Shown in pieces: positions 1 to 8,737 of a stretch of DNA of 59,724 bases (its first letter is position 1; every line of letters starts with the position of its first letter). This DNA is from Pseudomonadota bacterium (lineage in GTDB: Bacteria > Desulfobacterota > Desulfobacteria > Desulfobacterales > Desulfatibacillaceae): contig JAHJUF010000073.1 in assembly GCA_018829095.1 (NCBI GenBank), positions 1 through 59,724 on the forward strand, written 5' to 3'. The notes under the pieces were generated by a model. It worked only from the letters and a program-made list of their open reading frames with translations, did no database searches and was not told the DNA's origin. A program made the position numbers and the translations under genes.

Positions 1-564
1 AGGCGGAAGGTAACGGTCCGCGTTCAGGACGTCCGCCGCAAGCTGAAACGAATACCGGGGCGGCTGGGAAAACTGAACCCCGGCCGAGCCCTTCAGCTTG
101 GAATCATCCAGTGCAAGGGCGATCGACTTGATCTCCACAGCCTGGGTGGAGCCTGTAAAGGAAAGCTCCAATCTGGCCGCTCCCAGGGCACCGGGTTCCC
201 GGGTGTCCACGGCTATCCCGAGTTTTTCCAAGCTGTTCTTGAGGTTGTCCGCCGCCGCCCGGAGGGACCCGGAAAAGGTCAGGTTCTTGTCCAGGGTTTT
301 GACCTGGAAGACGCCGGACCCCGAAATGCCTGCCAGGGTGAAAACGCCGACTTCCAGTTTCCCATCCAGAACAAGGTCCTTGAGTGTACCGGGGAGCGCC
401 TGGCCGGAGGGAGCCGGGGCACCGGGCTTGATTTTCGAAGCCCCCTGATTTTCAGGCGGAAGGTAACGGTCCGCGTTCAGGACGTCCGCCGCAAGCTGAA
501 ACGAATACCGGGGCGGCTGGGAAAACTGAACCCCGGCCGAGCCCTTCAGCTTGGAATCATCCAG
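1..564 (-). repeat. In-frame direct repeat inside the AsmA-like gene (period 453 bp)
   Basis: Bases 1-111 are identical to bases 454-564, and the identity stops at 112 versus 565 (t against g). The offset is 453 bp, exactly 151 codons, so the repeat is in frame. The remaining 340 bp of each unit align but are clearly diverged. The first unit is cut by the window edge, so identity may continue further. Confidence 0.93.
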
Positions 565-1623
565 GGCAAGGGCGATGGACTTGATCTCCACAGCCTGTTT
601 CGAACCGGCAAAGGAAAGCTCCAGCCTTGCCGCCCCCAGGGCGCCGGGTTCCCGGGTGTCCACCTTGACCCCAAGGTTTTCCAGGGTATTCCTGAGGCTG
701 TCCGCCGAGACCCTCAACGATCCGGAAAAAGAGAAATCCTTGTCAAGGTCCCGGGCTGTAAAGGCTCCTGACCCGGTGAGACCCGCCAGGGTGAAGGAGA
801 GCCCCTCCACGGCCAGGGTATGTTGGGCTCCGTCCATCCGGATGTCCCCGCCCAGTTGCCCCTCCACCTTCCGGTTTCCGGAAAAATCGCCGTTCGCCGT
901 CACGTCCGCCTTCATGCCGGTCAAGGCATACTGATTGGAATCCGTTTGGACCAGGGCCTTCCCGGAAATCCGAATCGTGGAATCGAGCCTGGGTGTTTCG
1001 CTTTGTAAAGCAAAACTTAGATCCAGGTCCATGGGCGCGCCGGGCCGGATGCCTCCCAGGGAAAGGGCAACGTCCGAAACCTCGAACCGTTCCTTTTTCG
1101 CCCGGTCTTCCCAGATCACCCGGGAGTTGGAAACCTCCACGCCTGAAACCTCCACGGCCATGCCGGGCCCTTCCGCGGGCGCGGCGGAGGGAGCGGGGGC
1201 GGGCTCCACGGCTTGCCCCTTTGCGCCGAAATCCTCCCAGTTGGATCGTCCCAGGGCGTCCAGGATGAGGTGAAGCTCCATCCCGTTCACCAGGACCTTG
1301 CCCACCTCCACCCTTCGTTTCAAAAGGGGCAGCAGGCGGACCCGGGCCTGGGCGGAAAAAATCCGGGCAAAAGGCTCTTGGCCGAATTCTGGAGGATTGG
1401 AAACGGAAACATCCTTCACGGAAAGCCCAAGCCACGGGAAGAGGGTCAGTTCCAGATCACCGCTCATGGTGAGTTCCCGGCCCGTGGATTCGGCAAAGGC
1501 CGTTTCCATCTGCTTCTTATAGTCATTGGGATCGAAGAACCAAGTCAGGTAAGCGGCCAATGCGCCCACCAGGAGCAGACAGACCAGAAGAACGGCGGCC
1601 AGAACTTTCCAAATCGTTTTCAT
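1..1623 (-). CDS. AsmA family protein, C-terminal part outside window
   Basis: The reading frame opens at ATG 1621-1623 behind a strong ribosome site (AAGGGGGG, about 5 nt away) and stays open to the window edge, so 541 residues are seen and the C-terminus is missing. Residues 4-28 form one N-terminal membrane anchor. The following stretch (FFDPNDYKKQME, then GRELTMSGDLELTLFPWLGL) is the usual start of AsmA-type proteins, large inner-membrane-anchored periplasmic proteins related to TamB and thought to help outer-membrane lipid or protein homeostasis. Two 151-residue tandem modules follow; residues 354-390 and 505-541 are identical even at DNA level. It lies about 250 bp downstream of the PLD gene and may have its own promoter. 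Confidence 0.8.
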   Translation of the reverse strand, partial: MKTIWKVLAAVLLVCLLLVGALAAYLTWFFDPNDYKKQMETAFAESTGRELTMSGDLELTLFPWLGLSVKDVSVSNPPEFGQEPFARIFSAQARVRLLPLLKRRVEVGKVLVNGMELHLILDALGRSNWEDFGAKGQAVEPAPAPSAAPAEGPGMAVEVSGVEVSNSRVIWEDRAKKERFEVSDVALSLGGIRPGAPMDLDLSFALQSETPRLDSTIRISGKALVQTDSNQYALTGMKADVTANGDFSGNRKVEGQLGGDIRMDGAQHTLAVEGLSFTLAGLTGSGAFTARDLDKDFSFSGSLRVSADSLRNTLENLGVKVDTREPGALGAARLELSFAGSKQAVEIKSIALALDDSKLKGSAGVQFSQPPRYSFQLAADVLNADRYLPPENQGASKIKPGAPAPSGQALPGTLKDLVLDGKLEVGVFTLAGISGSGVFQVKTLDKNLTFSGSLRAAADNLKNSLEKLGIAVDTREPGALGAARLELSFTGSTQAVEIKSIALALDDSKLKGSAGVQFSQPPRYSFQLAADVLNADRYLPP

Positions 1624-1680
1624 GCATCCCCCCTTGACTCGGGAATCACAGGTGTTCAAACCAGAACCCTTCACCGCAAA

Positions 1681-1708
1681 AAGGTAAGGCACGGGTTATG
1701 CGTGTCAA
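1681..1708 (-). promoter_or_regulatory. Possible promoter for the AsmA-like gene
   Basis: On the minus strand a perfect TTGACA (1703-1708) is followed after 16 nt by TACCTT (1681-1686), a poor -10 match. It lies about 60 bp upstream of the AsmA start in the gap after the PLD gene. No other feature was seen in 1624-1880. Confidence 0.35.
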
Positions 1709-1880
1709 ATCCCGGGCTGCCCCGGTATTGCGCGGTTAGCCGGTGTTGATCGTTGCCGTGGTCCGGCCCGATTTGGAAAAGAAAGGAGAATGTCCGGGGT
1801 TGCTTTGTGGATCCGCTCACCTGGAAATCGCTCATGAGGATGAAAAAGCGAGACTGAAGGGGAAACTCCAGGCGCGATTC

Positions 1881-3686
1881 TCAGAAAAAGAGCTCCAGGT
1901 ACCGAGACCACTCGATGCGGGTCTTGTGTTCCCTGGCCAGGACCTCCAGGCGTGCGGGAGTGATCTCCCGGGCTTCGTAGCCCAGCTTGGCCATAAAATT
2001 GCGCTGCCGGGCCCTGGCCAGTTCCTGGTCCCAGACAAAAACCAGGTTTTCGGACTCTATGTAGGAGGACCGGAGGGAAAGGTTGAACGAACCCGCGGCC
2101 AGGAGTTCCCCGTCCAATATGAACTCCTTGGCGTGGAGGTAGGGCTGGGGCACGTTCTCCTCGGGCACTCCCGTCTTTTCCCACACCCGCACCCCGGCAT
2201 CCAGAAGCGGCTCCAGGTAGTTCAGGGACAGGAAGTAGCCAGAAGACAGGCTCACTTCTTCCGCGGTCCGGGCGGAATTCATGAGGATGCGCACATCCAC
2301 CCCTCGCAGGGCCGCGTCCTTCAAGGCGTCGTGGAGAAGACCTTCGGGCAGGACCAGGTACTGGCTGGTGGCATAGAAGGTTTCCCTGCAGGACTGGATG
2401 GCCGAGACCAGGGCCTGAAGCGCGTGGTATTCCCGGTCCCAGGGCCGGCTCTGGACGAACAGGCATTGCACCCCAACCTGGCTTCTGCCTTCCCCGGGTA
2501 GAATCAGGGCGGGTTTTCGGGGAAGGCTGGCCTGGGCCATTGCCTGCTCGTAGGAGCGCAGGAATCCCTTCTGGATTTCCCCCACAATGGGGCCTTCCAG
2601 GTAAAGGTCCAGGTCGCTCCACCGGGAAAAATACTGTTCCTCCAGATTCCGTCCCCCCACCACCGCTCTTTGGCCGTCCACCACCAGGATCTTTTCGTGC
2701 ACGGCATAATCCAGGAGGGGCAGGGCCGGAAGGCCGCCGGGCCCCTGAAAGGAGGCGAGCCAGCTGGGGTTGTCGTCCGCGCTCTCCTGCTCCTTTTTCC
2801 GGCTGGCCCATAGCCGGTAAAGCCACTGTTCAGTGCCCGTCTTCTTCCGAGCTTCCCCCTTTGTTTCCCGGGCCGCCTCTCCCACCACCCGGCCATTGAA
2901 CAGGACCACGCTGATTCCCGCCGAAACCCCAGCCTGGCGGGCGCTTTTCACCAGGGATTCCGGGATCTCCCCGGAGTGAAGTTGCTTGGGTTCCCGCCGG
3001 GTCCATTCCGCCAGAAGTTCATTCAATTTGAGCCGAAGGGTCCCAATGGGGGAGGTGGGGTACTGGGTATCCGCGTTCAGGAGGATGTTGACCTCAACCC
3101 CTTCGGATGCCTTCCGGACCAGCTCGTCCGAGATGATTCTCCCGGCGCCCTGATTGCCCAGGGTGTACGACTGAAGGTTGATCTGCCTTTCCGCTGAGCG
3201 GATAAGGCCAAGGACTTTTTCGAGGGCACCTTTTCCGTTGTCCAGGAATTCCAGGGTGCTGGCCGAAGAAATTCTCGCCATGGAGGTTTTTTCCAGGGAT
3301 CGGATAAAAGACTCGTCCCCCACACGGACAAGGTCGTCGGGGCACTTGTAATTCACCTGGAGATGGCCCGAGGCCTGGCCTTCATTCCCAGCCGAATCCG
3401 TGACCACGATGGGCACCAGGTACTTCCCCGTGTCCATCAACCGGGGGATGGACAGGCGGGTCTGGTACCCTCCTTCCCGGGTGGACGCCAAAACGTTCCC
3501 CTCTTCCCGGTCCATTTCCAGGCGCACGGGGAAAAGGGTCTGGGAAAGGTCCACGCGCACGGATTCGATGACCGCACCGTCCTGACCCGTGAAGGTCATG
3601 CAGCGGACGGATGCCGTGGCTTGGCCGTGGTTTTCCACCTGCTCGGGGTCTACGGATATGTTCTTGATGACGATCATGGGCTGCAC
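1881..3686 (-). CDS. Phospholipase D-like protein with two HKD motifs
   Basis: The 601-aa protein carries two HxKxxxxD motifs, HEKILVVD near residue 330 and HAKEFILD near residue 516, each followed by a GGRN or GSFN stretch. This is the two-lobed catalytic arrangement of phospholipase D, cardiolipin synthase and PLD nucleases. Residues 1-110 are rich in beta strands and look like an Ig-like or bacterial cadherin-like domain (VVTDSAGNEG). No signal peptide or membrane segment is visible, so cytoplasmic action is more likely than secretion; whether the substrate is lipid or nucleic acid cannot be told. The start is GTG at 3686, with ATG at 3677 as an alternative. It sits 17 bp downstream of the 270-aa gene and is probably the third gene of the XRE operon. 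Confidence 0.8.
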   Translation of the reverse strand: MQPMIVIKNISVDPEQVENHGQATASVRCMTFTGQDGAVIESVRVDLSQTLFPVRLEMDREEGNVLASTREGGYQTRLSIPRLMDTGKYLVPIVVTDSAGNEGQASGHLQVNYKCPDDLVRVGDESFIRSLEKTSMARISSASTLEFLDNGKGALEKVLGLIRSAERQINLQSYTLGNQGAGRIISDELVRKASEGVEVNILLNADTQYPTSPIGTLRLKLNELLAEWTRREPKQLHSGEIPESLVKSARQAGVSAGISVVLFNGRVVGEAARETKGEARKKTGTEQWLYRLWASRKKEQESADDNPSWLASFQGPGGLPALPLLDYAVHEKILVVDGQRAVVGGRNLEEQYFSRWSDLDLYLEGPIVGEIQKGFLRSYEQAMAQASLPRKPALILPGEGRSQVGVQCLFVQSRPWDREYHALQALVSAIQSCRETFYATSQYLVLPEGLLHDALKDAALRGVDVRILMNSARTAEEVSLSSGYFLSLNYLEPLLDAGVRVWEKTGVPEENVPQPYLHAKEFILDGELLAAGSFNLSLRSSYIESENLVFVWDQELARARQRNFMAKLGYEAREITPARLEVLAREHKTRIEWSRYLELFF

Positions 3687-3703
3687 GGCTTTTCAGGCGG
3701 GTG

Positions 3704-4516
3704 CTATTCTCCCTTGCGGCCGGGTCCGGCCAGGGGACCGGGAGGATCCTCACCGGTTATGCCCTTCCAGGTCCGGGCATCGGCCAGGTGGATGAACACC
3801 CGGTTCATGCGTTCCATATCCCAGGAGGAAGGACCGTGGGGGTCGGGAAGGATGTCCGCCTGAACAGGGGGCCCCCACTCCATACCCAGGTCAGGCCCGA
3901 AGGCAGCCAAACCTTCGGAGATCCGGCCCCGGCCTCCCGGGGAAGTGCCCTGGCATAGGGATCTGTAAACCGAGTGCTTCATGGGAAAGGCGGCCAACTG
4001 AATCCCCCCGTGCCGGGCGGCTCCCAGAAGAGCTTCTTCCGCAGTCCTGCCAGAGTGCAGGGGGGTGGCCACCATCTGCCGCAGAGTCCTGTCCTGTCCC
4101 AGGAGCCCAGGAATCCAATGTTGGGGGGGGCAAACAGCGTAATCCTGGTCCCCTTCCTGGAGGGTTTCGGTCCAAAGAGCCAGGGTGAGCATGTTGACCT
4201 TGCCCGTGCCGGCCTTCACCGCAAAGGGATAGGGACAAGGATTCCCCCCATCGCTGTCGGGCATGAGACCGATCCACAGACTTTCTCCGGGATAAAGAGG
4301 CACGAACACACCACCTCTTTCCCGCCAGGACTCGGGGAGCTTTTCCGCGAAATCATCCACGTGCCGGATGGGCAGTCGGCCGTTTTCCGAGGTTAGGAGG
4401 CGGGCCGGGGAATTTTCGGGACGCTGGACGGTACGAACCAGGAAGACCCTCAAGAGGGCCCAAGGCTCCAGGTCCGGATGGTAAAACCGCAACTCCTGTC
4501 CGCTAAGTTCAAGCAT
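3704..4516 (-). CDS. Conserved-looking protein of unknown function (270 aa)
   Basis: I do not recognise this protein securely. It is soluble, with no signal peptide, membrane segment or familiar nucleotide-binding motif. The stretch RQMVATPLHSGRTAEEAL with GGIQLAAFPMK after it (about residues 155-190) and a later ADILPDPHGPSSWD block look like conserved patches; from memory they resemble an uncharacterised protein group, which I could not verify. The ATG start at 4516 has AGGT upstream and lies 6 bp after the stop of the XRE regulator. Spacing therefore suggests one operon of regulator, this protein and the PLD protein. It may be the functional partner or target of one of them. Confidence 0.6.
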   Translation of the reverse strand: MLELSGQELRFYHPDLEPWALLRVFLVRTVQRPENSPARLLTSENGRLPIRHVDDFAEKLPESWRERGGVFVPLYPGESLWIGLMPDSDGGNPCPYPFAVKAGTGKVNMLTLALWTETLQEGDQDYAVCPPQHWIPGLLGQDRTLRQMVATPLHSGRTAEEALLGAARHGGIQLAAFPMKHSVYRSLCQGTSPGGRGRISEGLAAFGPDLGMEWGPPVQADILPDPHGPSSWDMERMNRVFIHLADARTWKGITGEDPPGPLAGPGRKGE

Positions 4517-4522
4517 GAAGAC

Positions 4523-4891
4523 CTACCACTTTCCGTCCCGAACCTCCCGGATGATGCGAAGTACCGCATGGTCCGGAAGGTTTTTCAGATCCCGGATGAG
4601 CTGGGCGAAAAGAAGCGGCCTCTTCCGGATCACTTCCTGGACGTCCTTCCCGATCTTTCCGCAAAGGGCCAGGAGAACGTCTTGATCCTCATCCAATTCC
4701 AGGGCCAGGAGCAGGATCTTTTCCTCGGACAAAGGAGCGTTCTCCCCCCGTTCCACCTTGGAAAGGTAGGAAGGCTCCACCCCGATTCGTTGGGCCACCT
4801 GGCGCAGGGAAAAGCTGCGATCCGTCTTCCGGAAGGATTCCCTCTTCTCCCGGATGTAGGCTCCGAACGGGTTTTTGTCGGTGTTACGCAC
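4523..4891 (-). CDS. XRE-family helix-turn-helix regulator
   Basis: This 122-aa protein has a classical XRE/Cro-type helix-turn-helix at about residues 26-65 (SLRQVAQRIGVEPSYLSKVE followed by RGENAPLSEE and a leucine-rich helix). The C-terminal 50 residues form a short helical tail (FAQLIRDLKNLPDHAVLRII) that could serve dimerisation. The start is GTG at 4891 with AAGGCAAGG just upstream. A good sigma70-like promoter and a palindrome overlapping the predicted transcript start lie immediately upstream, so autorepression is likely. It is the first gene of the operon with the 270-aa and PLD genes and is divergent from the 843-aa NTPase, so it may control both directions. Confidence 0.85.
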   Translation of the reverse strand: MRNTDKNPFGAYIREKRESFRKTDRSFSLRQVAQRIGVEPSYLSKVERGENAPLSEEKILLLALELDEDQDVLLALCGKIGKDVQEVIRKRPLLFAQLIRDLKNLPDHAVLRIIREVRDGKW

Positions 4892-4907
4892 TTTTGCCTT
4901 GCCTTCA

Positions 4908-4927
4908 TGTGTACTGTGTGGTACACA
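4908..4927. promoter_or_regulatory. Palindromic operator candidate for the XRE regulator
   Basis: TGTGTAC (4908-4914) and GTACACA (4921-4927) form a perfect 7-bp inverted repeat around a 6-bp spacer. A second overlapping dyad, GTGTG-GTA-CACAC, lies at 4916-4928. The site abuts the -10 box of the regulator promoter and sits in the 184-bp gap between the regulator and the divergent NTPase gene, the usual place for an autoregulatory operator. Confidence 0.6.
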
Positions 4928-4955
4928 CTATACATCCGGCCAGACCCCTTGTCCA
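4927..4955 (-). promoter_or_regulatory. Sigma70-like promoter of the XRE operon
   Basis: The minus strand reads TGGACA (4950-4955; 5 of 6 to consensus), a 17-nt spacer and TATAGT (4927-4932; 5 of 6). This leaves a short leader of roughly 30 nt before the GTG at 4891. The overlap with the palindrome would let bound repressor block polymerase. Confidence 0.65.
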
Positions 4956-5075
4956 CCCCGGAATGTCCCGAAGCAGCGAACCTGAGTTCCACGACCTCCC
5001 CGGACACCTTATGATGCCACGCGGGGGGCCAAAACGCAATACAGGCCAGGCGGGCCGACAAGAAAGGAAATAGCC

Positions 5076-7607
5076 ATGATCCTGAAACCTTCCATCTTCC
5101 TTGGCGAGCACGCGATCCGGGCGGCATGGAACTGCATGGCCACGGGGCTTTTCCCCGCCCAGCCCGTGACGGCCCGGCCGGATTATGCCCTTCTCCCCCG
5201 TCAGGCATCGATGGTTCCGGTTTCCTGGATTCCAGGCAGGCCCCCGGCCATGGCCCTTCAGGACCTGCCGCCTGGACTTGGGAGACACGAAAAGAACATC
5301 CTTCTGGCCCTGACCGAAGCGCCCTTTTCCCTGTTCCGTTTCACCGGCCCGGCGGGCAGTGGCAAAACCAGCACCCTGCGGTACCTGGCCGGAGTCCTGT
5401 CCGCCTGCCCGTTTCCCCGGGCTAGGTTGATCGTGGCGGATTCCAGGAGCCTGTGCCTGGACGTGAATGAAATGAGCGAAGGGCCCGGGATGCTGGACAG
5501 GGTTTCCGGACAGTTGGCGGAATTGATTCTCCGCGAACTGTATGCCCAGGACTTCCCGTCGGGAGCCCATCCTACCATCCCTTTGTTTCCTCTTTCCCGG
5601 GAAACAAAGGACTCCCTGGCCGCCTATCCCTCTCTCAAAAAGGCCCTCCGTCCGGTCCTCGGAGGGGAAAAGGGGTGCCGTGTTTCGGATGCAGGAGGGA
5701 TATCCGGGCCTGTGGCTATGGAAGCCTGGAAAAGCGGGCGGGAACGATTGAAGGGAGCCCTGGGGTGCTTCCTGGCCGAGACCCTTTCGGCCGCCGGGAG
5801 CACCGGGCGGGCGATTCTGGTCCTGGACGGCCTGGAGGTACTGCCAAGTTTCCTGGCCAAGGGGCTGATCCAGGACCTCTCGAAAGCCATTTGCACCCAG
5901 GGGGAAACCCGTCTCCGTCTCGCTCTGTCCTCCCGCCCGGACGTTCATCCCCAAATGCCCAAAAGCCCGCCATGCCTGGATCTCGCCCATTACGCGCCAG
6001 ACCCGCAGATGGAAATGATCTTCCGGGTGGACCGATTCCTGGAAAACCCCTTCAACATATTCTACTTTTCCAACCTGGACCAGGGCACCCAGAACCTTTT
6101 CCTCCAAAGTCTTTCCTGCCTCCGGGCCAGTTTGGTGAAGCCCAAGAGCCTTTTCAATTCCATGCTCCATTCCGTGGGGGGCTCCAACCTGGCAGCCTGC
6201 CATCTTCTGGGCATTCGTTTCTGTCTCTCCCTCTGTTTCTCCCGGGAACATCCTCCACGGATCACCCTACCCCAGCGTCCGGGGGACCTTTTGGACCGGA
6301 ACGAGCTTTTCCAGGATCTGGAATCTCTTTTGGGACCCTGGGAATGGCTCCTGGGTGGGCCGGAAGTCTCCTCAGAACAGGTCGAATACGCAGGCGAGTG
6401 GCTATCTGGCGCGTTTTGCCGGTGCCTGGAACGGGAGGAAATGGAAGACGAATCTGCACCGGGGCGGGATCAATCTCCTGAAACTTCCTGGGTTCTCCGC
6501 CCCGGAGCCCGCCACTTCCTCCAGAGTCTGGCCCGGAAACACGGTGCCGGAAAAAGTTCCCATGAGGTGGAGTCATGGGCCCGGACCCTGGCCCAAAGCC
6601 TGCGCCCGGGCCGGGGATTTATAAACCCGGATCGGGTGGGTATCCTGGTCCGGGGGTTCGAGACGGATTTTCGAGCCCGTCTCATCCATCTGTGGCTGGC
6701 GGCCGGGATTGAGGAAGAGCGGGAACTCGTGGAAGTCCTAGGCAGCTTTGCCATGGCCGTGGGTCGGGAGATTGCCGGGGCATGTGAGCGTAAGGGTGCC
6801 CCGGAATCTCAAAATCCGGATACCCAGGTCCCGGAACCACCGGCGTGGAATGATTTTTCTGAGGCCGCGTTGGCGGCGTCGGGGCTGGGCCGGAGTGGTG
6901 TCGAGACTTTCAACGCATTTTACTGGGGCGGGTCGAATCTTTCCCTGGCCGGATTCCACTCTCTCTGCCTGATCCAGGATGCGGGACACCAGGGAATGGG
7001 GTGGAAAGAATTGAGGGCTTCTCTCCAGGCCATGGGATACTCCCGGGTGCTGGCAGGGTGCATCCTCCTGGACCTGATGAACCAGGACCATTCCCTGGTC
7101 TCCCGCATTCCGGACATCCAGGAACCGGGCATGGGAACCCTGGTTCTCACGGAAGGAGGCCGGCGGTTTTTCGACGAAGTCCTATCGTCACCGGAATACC
7201 TGGCCTGGGCCTTTGAATCGGTGCCCTCGCTGCGCAGGTCGATCCGGCAGGCCATCGGTACCTGGAAGGAGGCCGTGACTCCCTGGGAGCCTGGCAAATG
7301 GATTTTGGCGGGTTTCCAGGCAGCTCTGGCCTTGGAGGGTGGATTGATGTCCCGAGTTGGAGAGGGAAAAATCGCTCCTTCCCCCTTCCAGGATGTGCCT
7401 CCGGCCGCAAAGCTCTTTTTGAAAATCTACGAGGTGGGCCTGCTAAGCATGGAAGCCTGCTCCCAGACTCCGGGAGAGCTGAGAAGGGTCCTTGCTTTAA
7501 AAAACCAGATCCGGCAATGGAAATCCTTCCGGAAGACCGTGGCGAATTTTCTCCCCAAAACCCCGGGGCACCCAGGGGAATTTTCTGTCGGATCCAGACC
7601 CGAATGA
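5076..7607 (+). CDS. Uncharacterised 843-aa P-loop NTPase, STAND/AAA-like
   Basis: A Walker A motif, GPAGSGKTS, is at residues 91-99 and a Walker B-like ILVLDGLE is at about 247-254. That spacing and the single NTPase domain suit STAND/AAA-type ATPases. The rest is long and mostly helical with no named domain I can recognise. Around residues 625-705 a stretch with GWKELRASLQ and ending LTEGGRRFFDEV looks like a winged helix. No membrane segment is seen. The ATG at 5076 follows GAAAGGAAA. It is transcribed away from the XRE operon across a shared 184-bp gap. By architecture it could be a sensor or regulatory switch, but function is unknown. A long antisense frame (4905-6251, minus) is a GC-rich shadow. 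Confidence 0.8.
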   Translation: MILKPSIFLGEHAIRAAWNCMATGLFPAQPVTARPDYALLPRQASMVPVSWIPGRPPAMALQDLPPGLGRHEKNILLALTEAPFSLFRFTGPAGSGKTSTLRYLAGVLSACPFPRARLIVADSRSLCLDVNEMSEGPGMLDRVSGQLAELILRELYAQDFPSGAHPTIPLFPLSRETKDSLAAYPSLKKALRPVLGGEKGCRVSDAGGISGPVAMEAWKSGRERLKGALGCFLAETLSAAGSTGRAILVLDGLEVLPSFLAKGLIQDLSKAICTQGETRLRLALSSRPDVHPQMPKSPPCLDLAHYAPDPQMEMIFRVDRFLENPFNIFYFSNLDQGTQNLFLQSLSCLRASLVKPKSLFNSMLHSVGGSNLAACHLLGIRFCLSLCFSREHPPRITLPQRPGDLLDRNELFQDLESLLGPWEWLLGGPEVSSEQVEYAGEWLSGAFCRCLEREEMEDESAPGRDQSPETSWVLRPGARHFLQSLARKHGAGKSSHEVESWARTLAQSLRPGRGFINPDRVGILVRGFETDFRARLIHLWLAAGIEEERELVEVLGSFAMAVGREIAGACERKGAPESQNPDTQVPEPPAWNDFSEAALAASGLGRSGVETFNAFYWGGSNLSLAGFHSLCLIQDAGHQGMGWKELRASLQAMGYSRVLAGCILLDLMNQDHSLVSRIPDIQEPGMGTLVLTEGGRRFFDEVLSSPEYLAWAFESVPSLRRSIRQAIGTWKEAVTPWEPGKWILAGFQAALALEGGLMSRVGEGKIAPSPFQDVPPAAKLFLKIYEVGLLSMEACSQTPGELRRVLALKNQIRQWKSFRKTVANFLPKTPGHPGEFSVGSRPE

Positions 7608-7643
7608 CCGGACGGCGAGTGCCCGAGTGACCAGGTGCGGTTA

Positions 7644-8378
7644 TCATCCCAGAAAGGAACGGACAAAGGATCTCTCAAACTCCACGGCTTCCAGGCAGCG
7701 ATAGAATTGTCTTTCCATTTTCCGGAACGATTCCGTATGGATGCGCCTAGTGCGACCTTCTCTGCACCGGACCGGACACAGGGAGTGCAGGACTTCGTGG
7801 TAAATGACATATTCCACGAAAAAATCCGGCACGGCTGGACTGTCCAGCACCGGATGCACCCGGACGATTCGGAACACAGCGGACCAGCTTCCAAGCCGGA
7901 TGGAAGACCTTTTAACGGATGACTTTGTGACCGAGGCCCACCCGATACGGATTCCTTCCACGCAAAGGCCGTGGACCCTGGCCACTTCGGCCAGGAGGTG
8001 AGCCAAGTTGTGGTGCCGCCCCTTGTACTCCAGGGCTCTGGGCGAGCTTTTCCGAACCAGGAGGTGGAAAAGGCCCTGGTTTTCCTTCAAAAAGGCGTCC
8101 AGACAGACTCCGCTGTCCGGGTCACCATCCTGGATGTAGGCCGCCAGGGCGTGAAGGGTCTTTTCGTCCGCCGCCCGGAAGGCGTGTTGGAGCCGGACTT
8201 CCAGACCCCTTCCTGGAGTTTTCTTCACGGATAGCACAGAGCTTTTGTTCATGGTGAACCGAACCCACAGGGGCCGGGATATCAGAGAACGCAAACGTGT
8301 AATGAACTCCGCCTCTGAAGCCATGGAATACGGGGGTTTTTCCAATATACTCGAATTTTCATCCATGTACCGAACCAT
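7644..8378 (-). CDS. SprT-like zinc metallopeptidase
   Basis: The C-terminal half contains YHEVLHSLCP (HExxH at about residues 193-197) and a later RRIHTESF histidine near residue 212 that would be the third zinc ligand. Upstream are SIRLGSWSAVFRIVRVHP and LDSPAVPDFFVEYVI. This is the usual pattern of the SprT-like/YgjP-related peptidase fold. The first 120 residues are not recognisable. The start is uncertain: ATG 8378, 8366 and 8336 are all in frame and none has a good ribosome site. It is convergent with the NTPase gene, 36 bp apart, so the two are probably not co-transcribed. Predicted cytoplasmic, as there is no signal peptide. Confidence 0.78.
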   Translation of the reverse strand: MVRYMDENSSILEKPPYSMASEAEFITRLRSLISRPLWVRFTMNKSSVLSVKKTPGRGLEVRLQHAFRAADEKTLHALAAYIQDGDPDSGVCLDAFLKENQGLFHLLVRKSSPRALEYKGRHHNLAHLLAEVARVHGLCVEGIRIGWASVTKSSVKRSSIRLGSWSAVFRIVRVHPVLDSPAVPDFFVEYVIYHEVLHSLCPVRCREGRTRRIHTESFRKMERQFYRCLEAVEFERSFVRSFLG

Positions 8379-8540
8379 AGATTTCTATCAGTTAGCCGTG
8401 TCAAATGTTACCAACGATTGAACGGCGGGGGCATTTGGCGTCCATTTCCTATCCCAAATACGTCATCCGGCCCAATGGCTCACCTCTTCTCCAGGAAAGA
8501 ACGCAAACCCTCTTGAGGGCCCTCCAACCCATTTCATCCT

Positions 8541-8568
8541 TTGAAAAGCTCTCCACTCCGACTATACT
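8541..8568 (+). promoter_or_regulatory. Promoter-like site, distal
   Basis: TTGAAA (8541-8546), a 16-nt spacer and TATACT (8563-8568) make a good sigma70-type match. The next coding start on this strand is 8758, so the transcript would have a long untranslated leader or be non-coding. Confidence 0.45.
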
Positions 8569-8708
8569 GAATGTGTGCCCGAGCCAAGGCTCAATTCCCT
8601 ACGGGCCGAACTCCCAAAAAAATGTTTTTTCGATGTTGAAAATCTTACTGACAATCTCCTCATGAAACAAATATTTGATTTTGAAACCCTTTTCTATCAT
8701 AGTAAAGC

Positions 8709-8737
8709 TTGTCAAAGTGAATGGAAATCATTACTAT
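8709..8737 (+). promoter_or_regulatory. Promoter-like site of the 96-aa gene
   Basis: TTGTCA (8709-8714), a 17-nt spacer and TACTAT (8732-8737) lie about 20 bp before the 96-aa start codon. This spacing would give a very short leader that still includes the ribosome site at about 8749. Confidence 0.5.

Noticed and set aside
4905-6251. 448-residue minus-strand frame opposite the NTPase
   Set aside because: No ribosome site, no recognisable domain, low-complexity composition; it would also run through the XRE promoter.
8405-8665. 86-residue plus-strand open frame
   Set aside because: No ribosome site, atypical codon use, no recognisable similarity, lies in an AT-rich gap.
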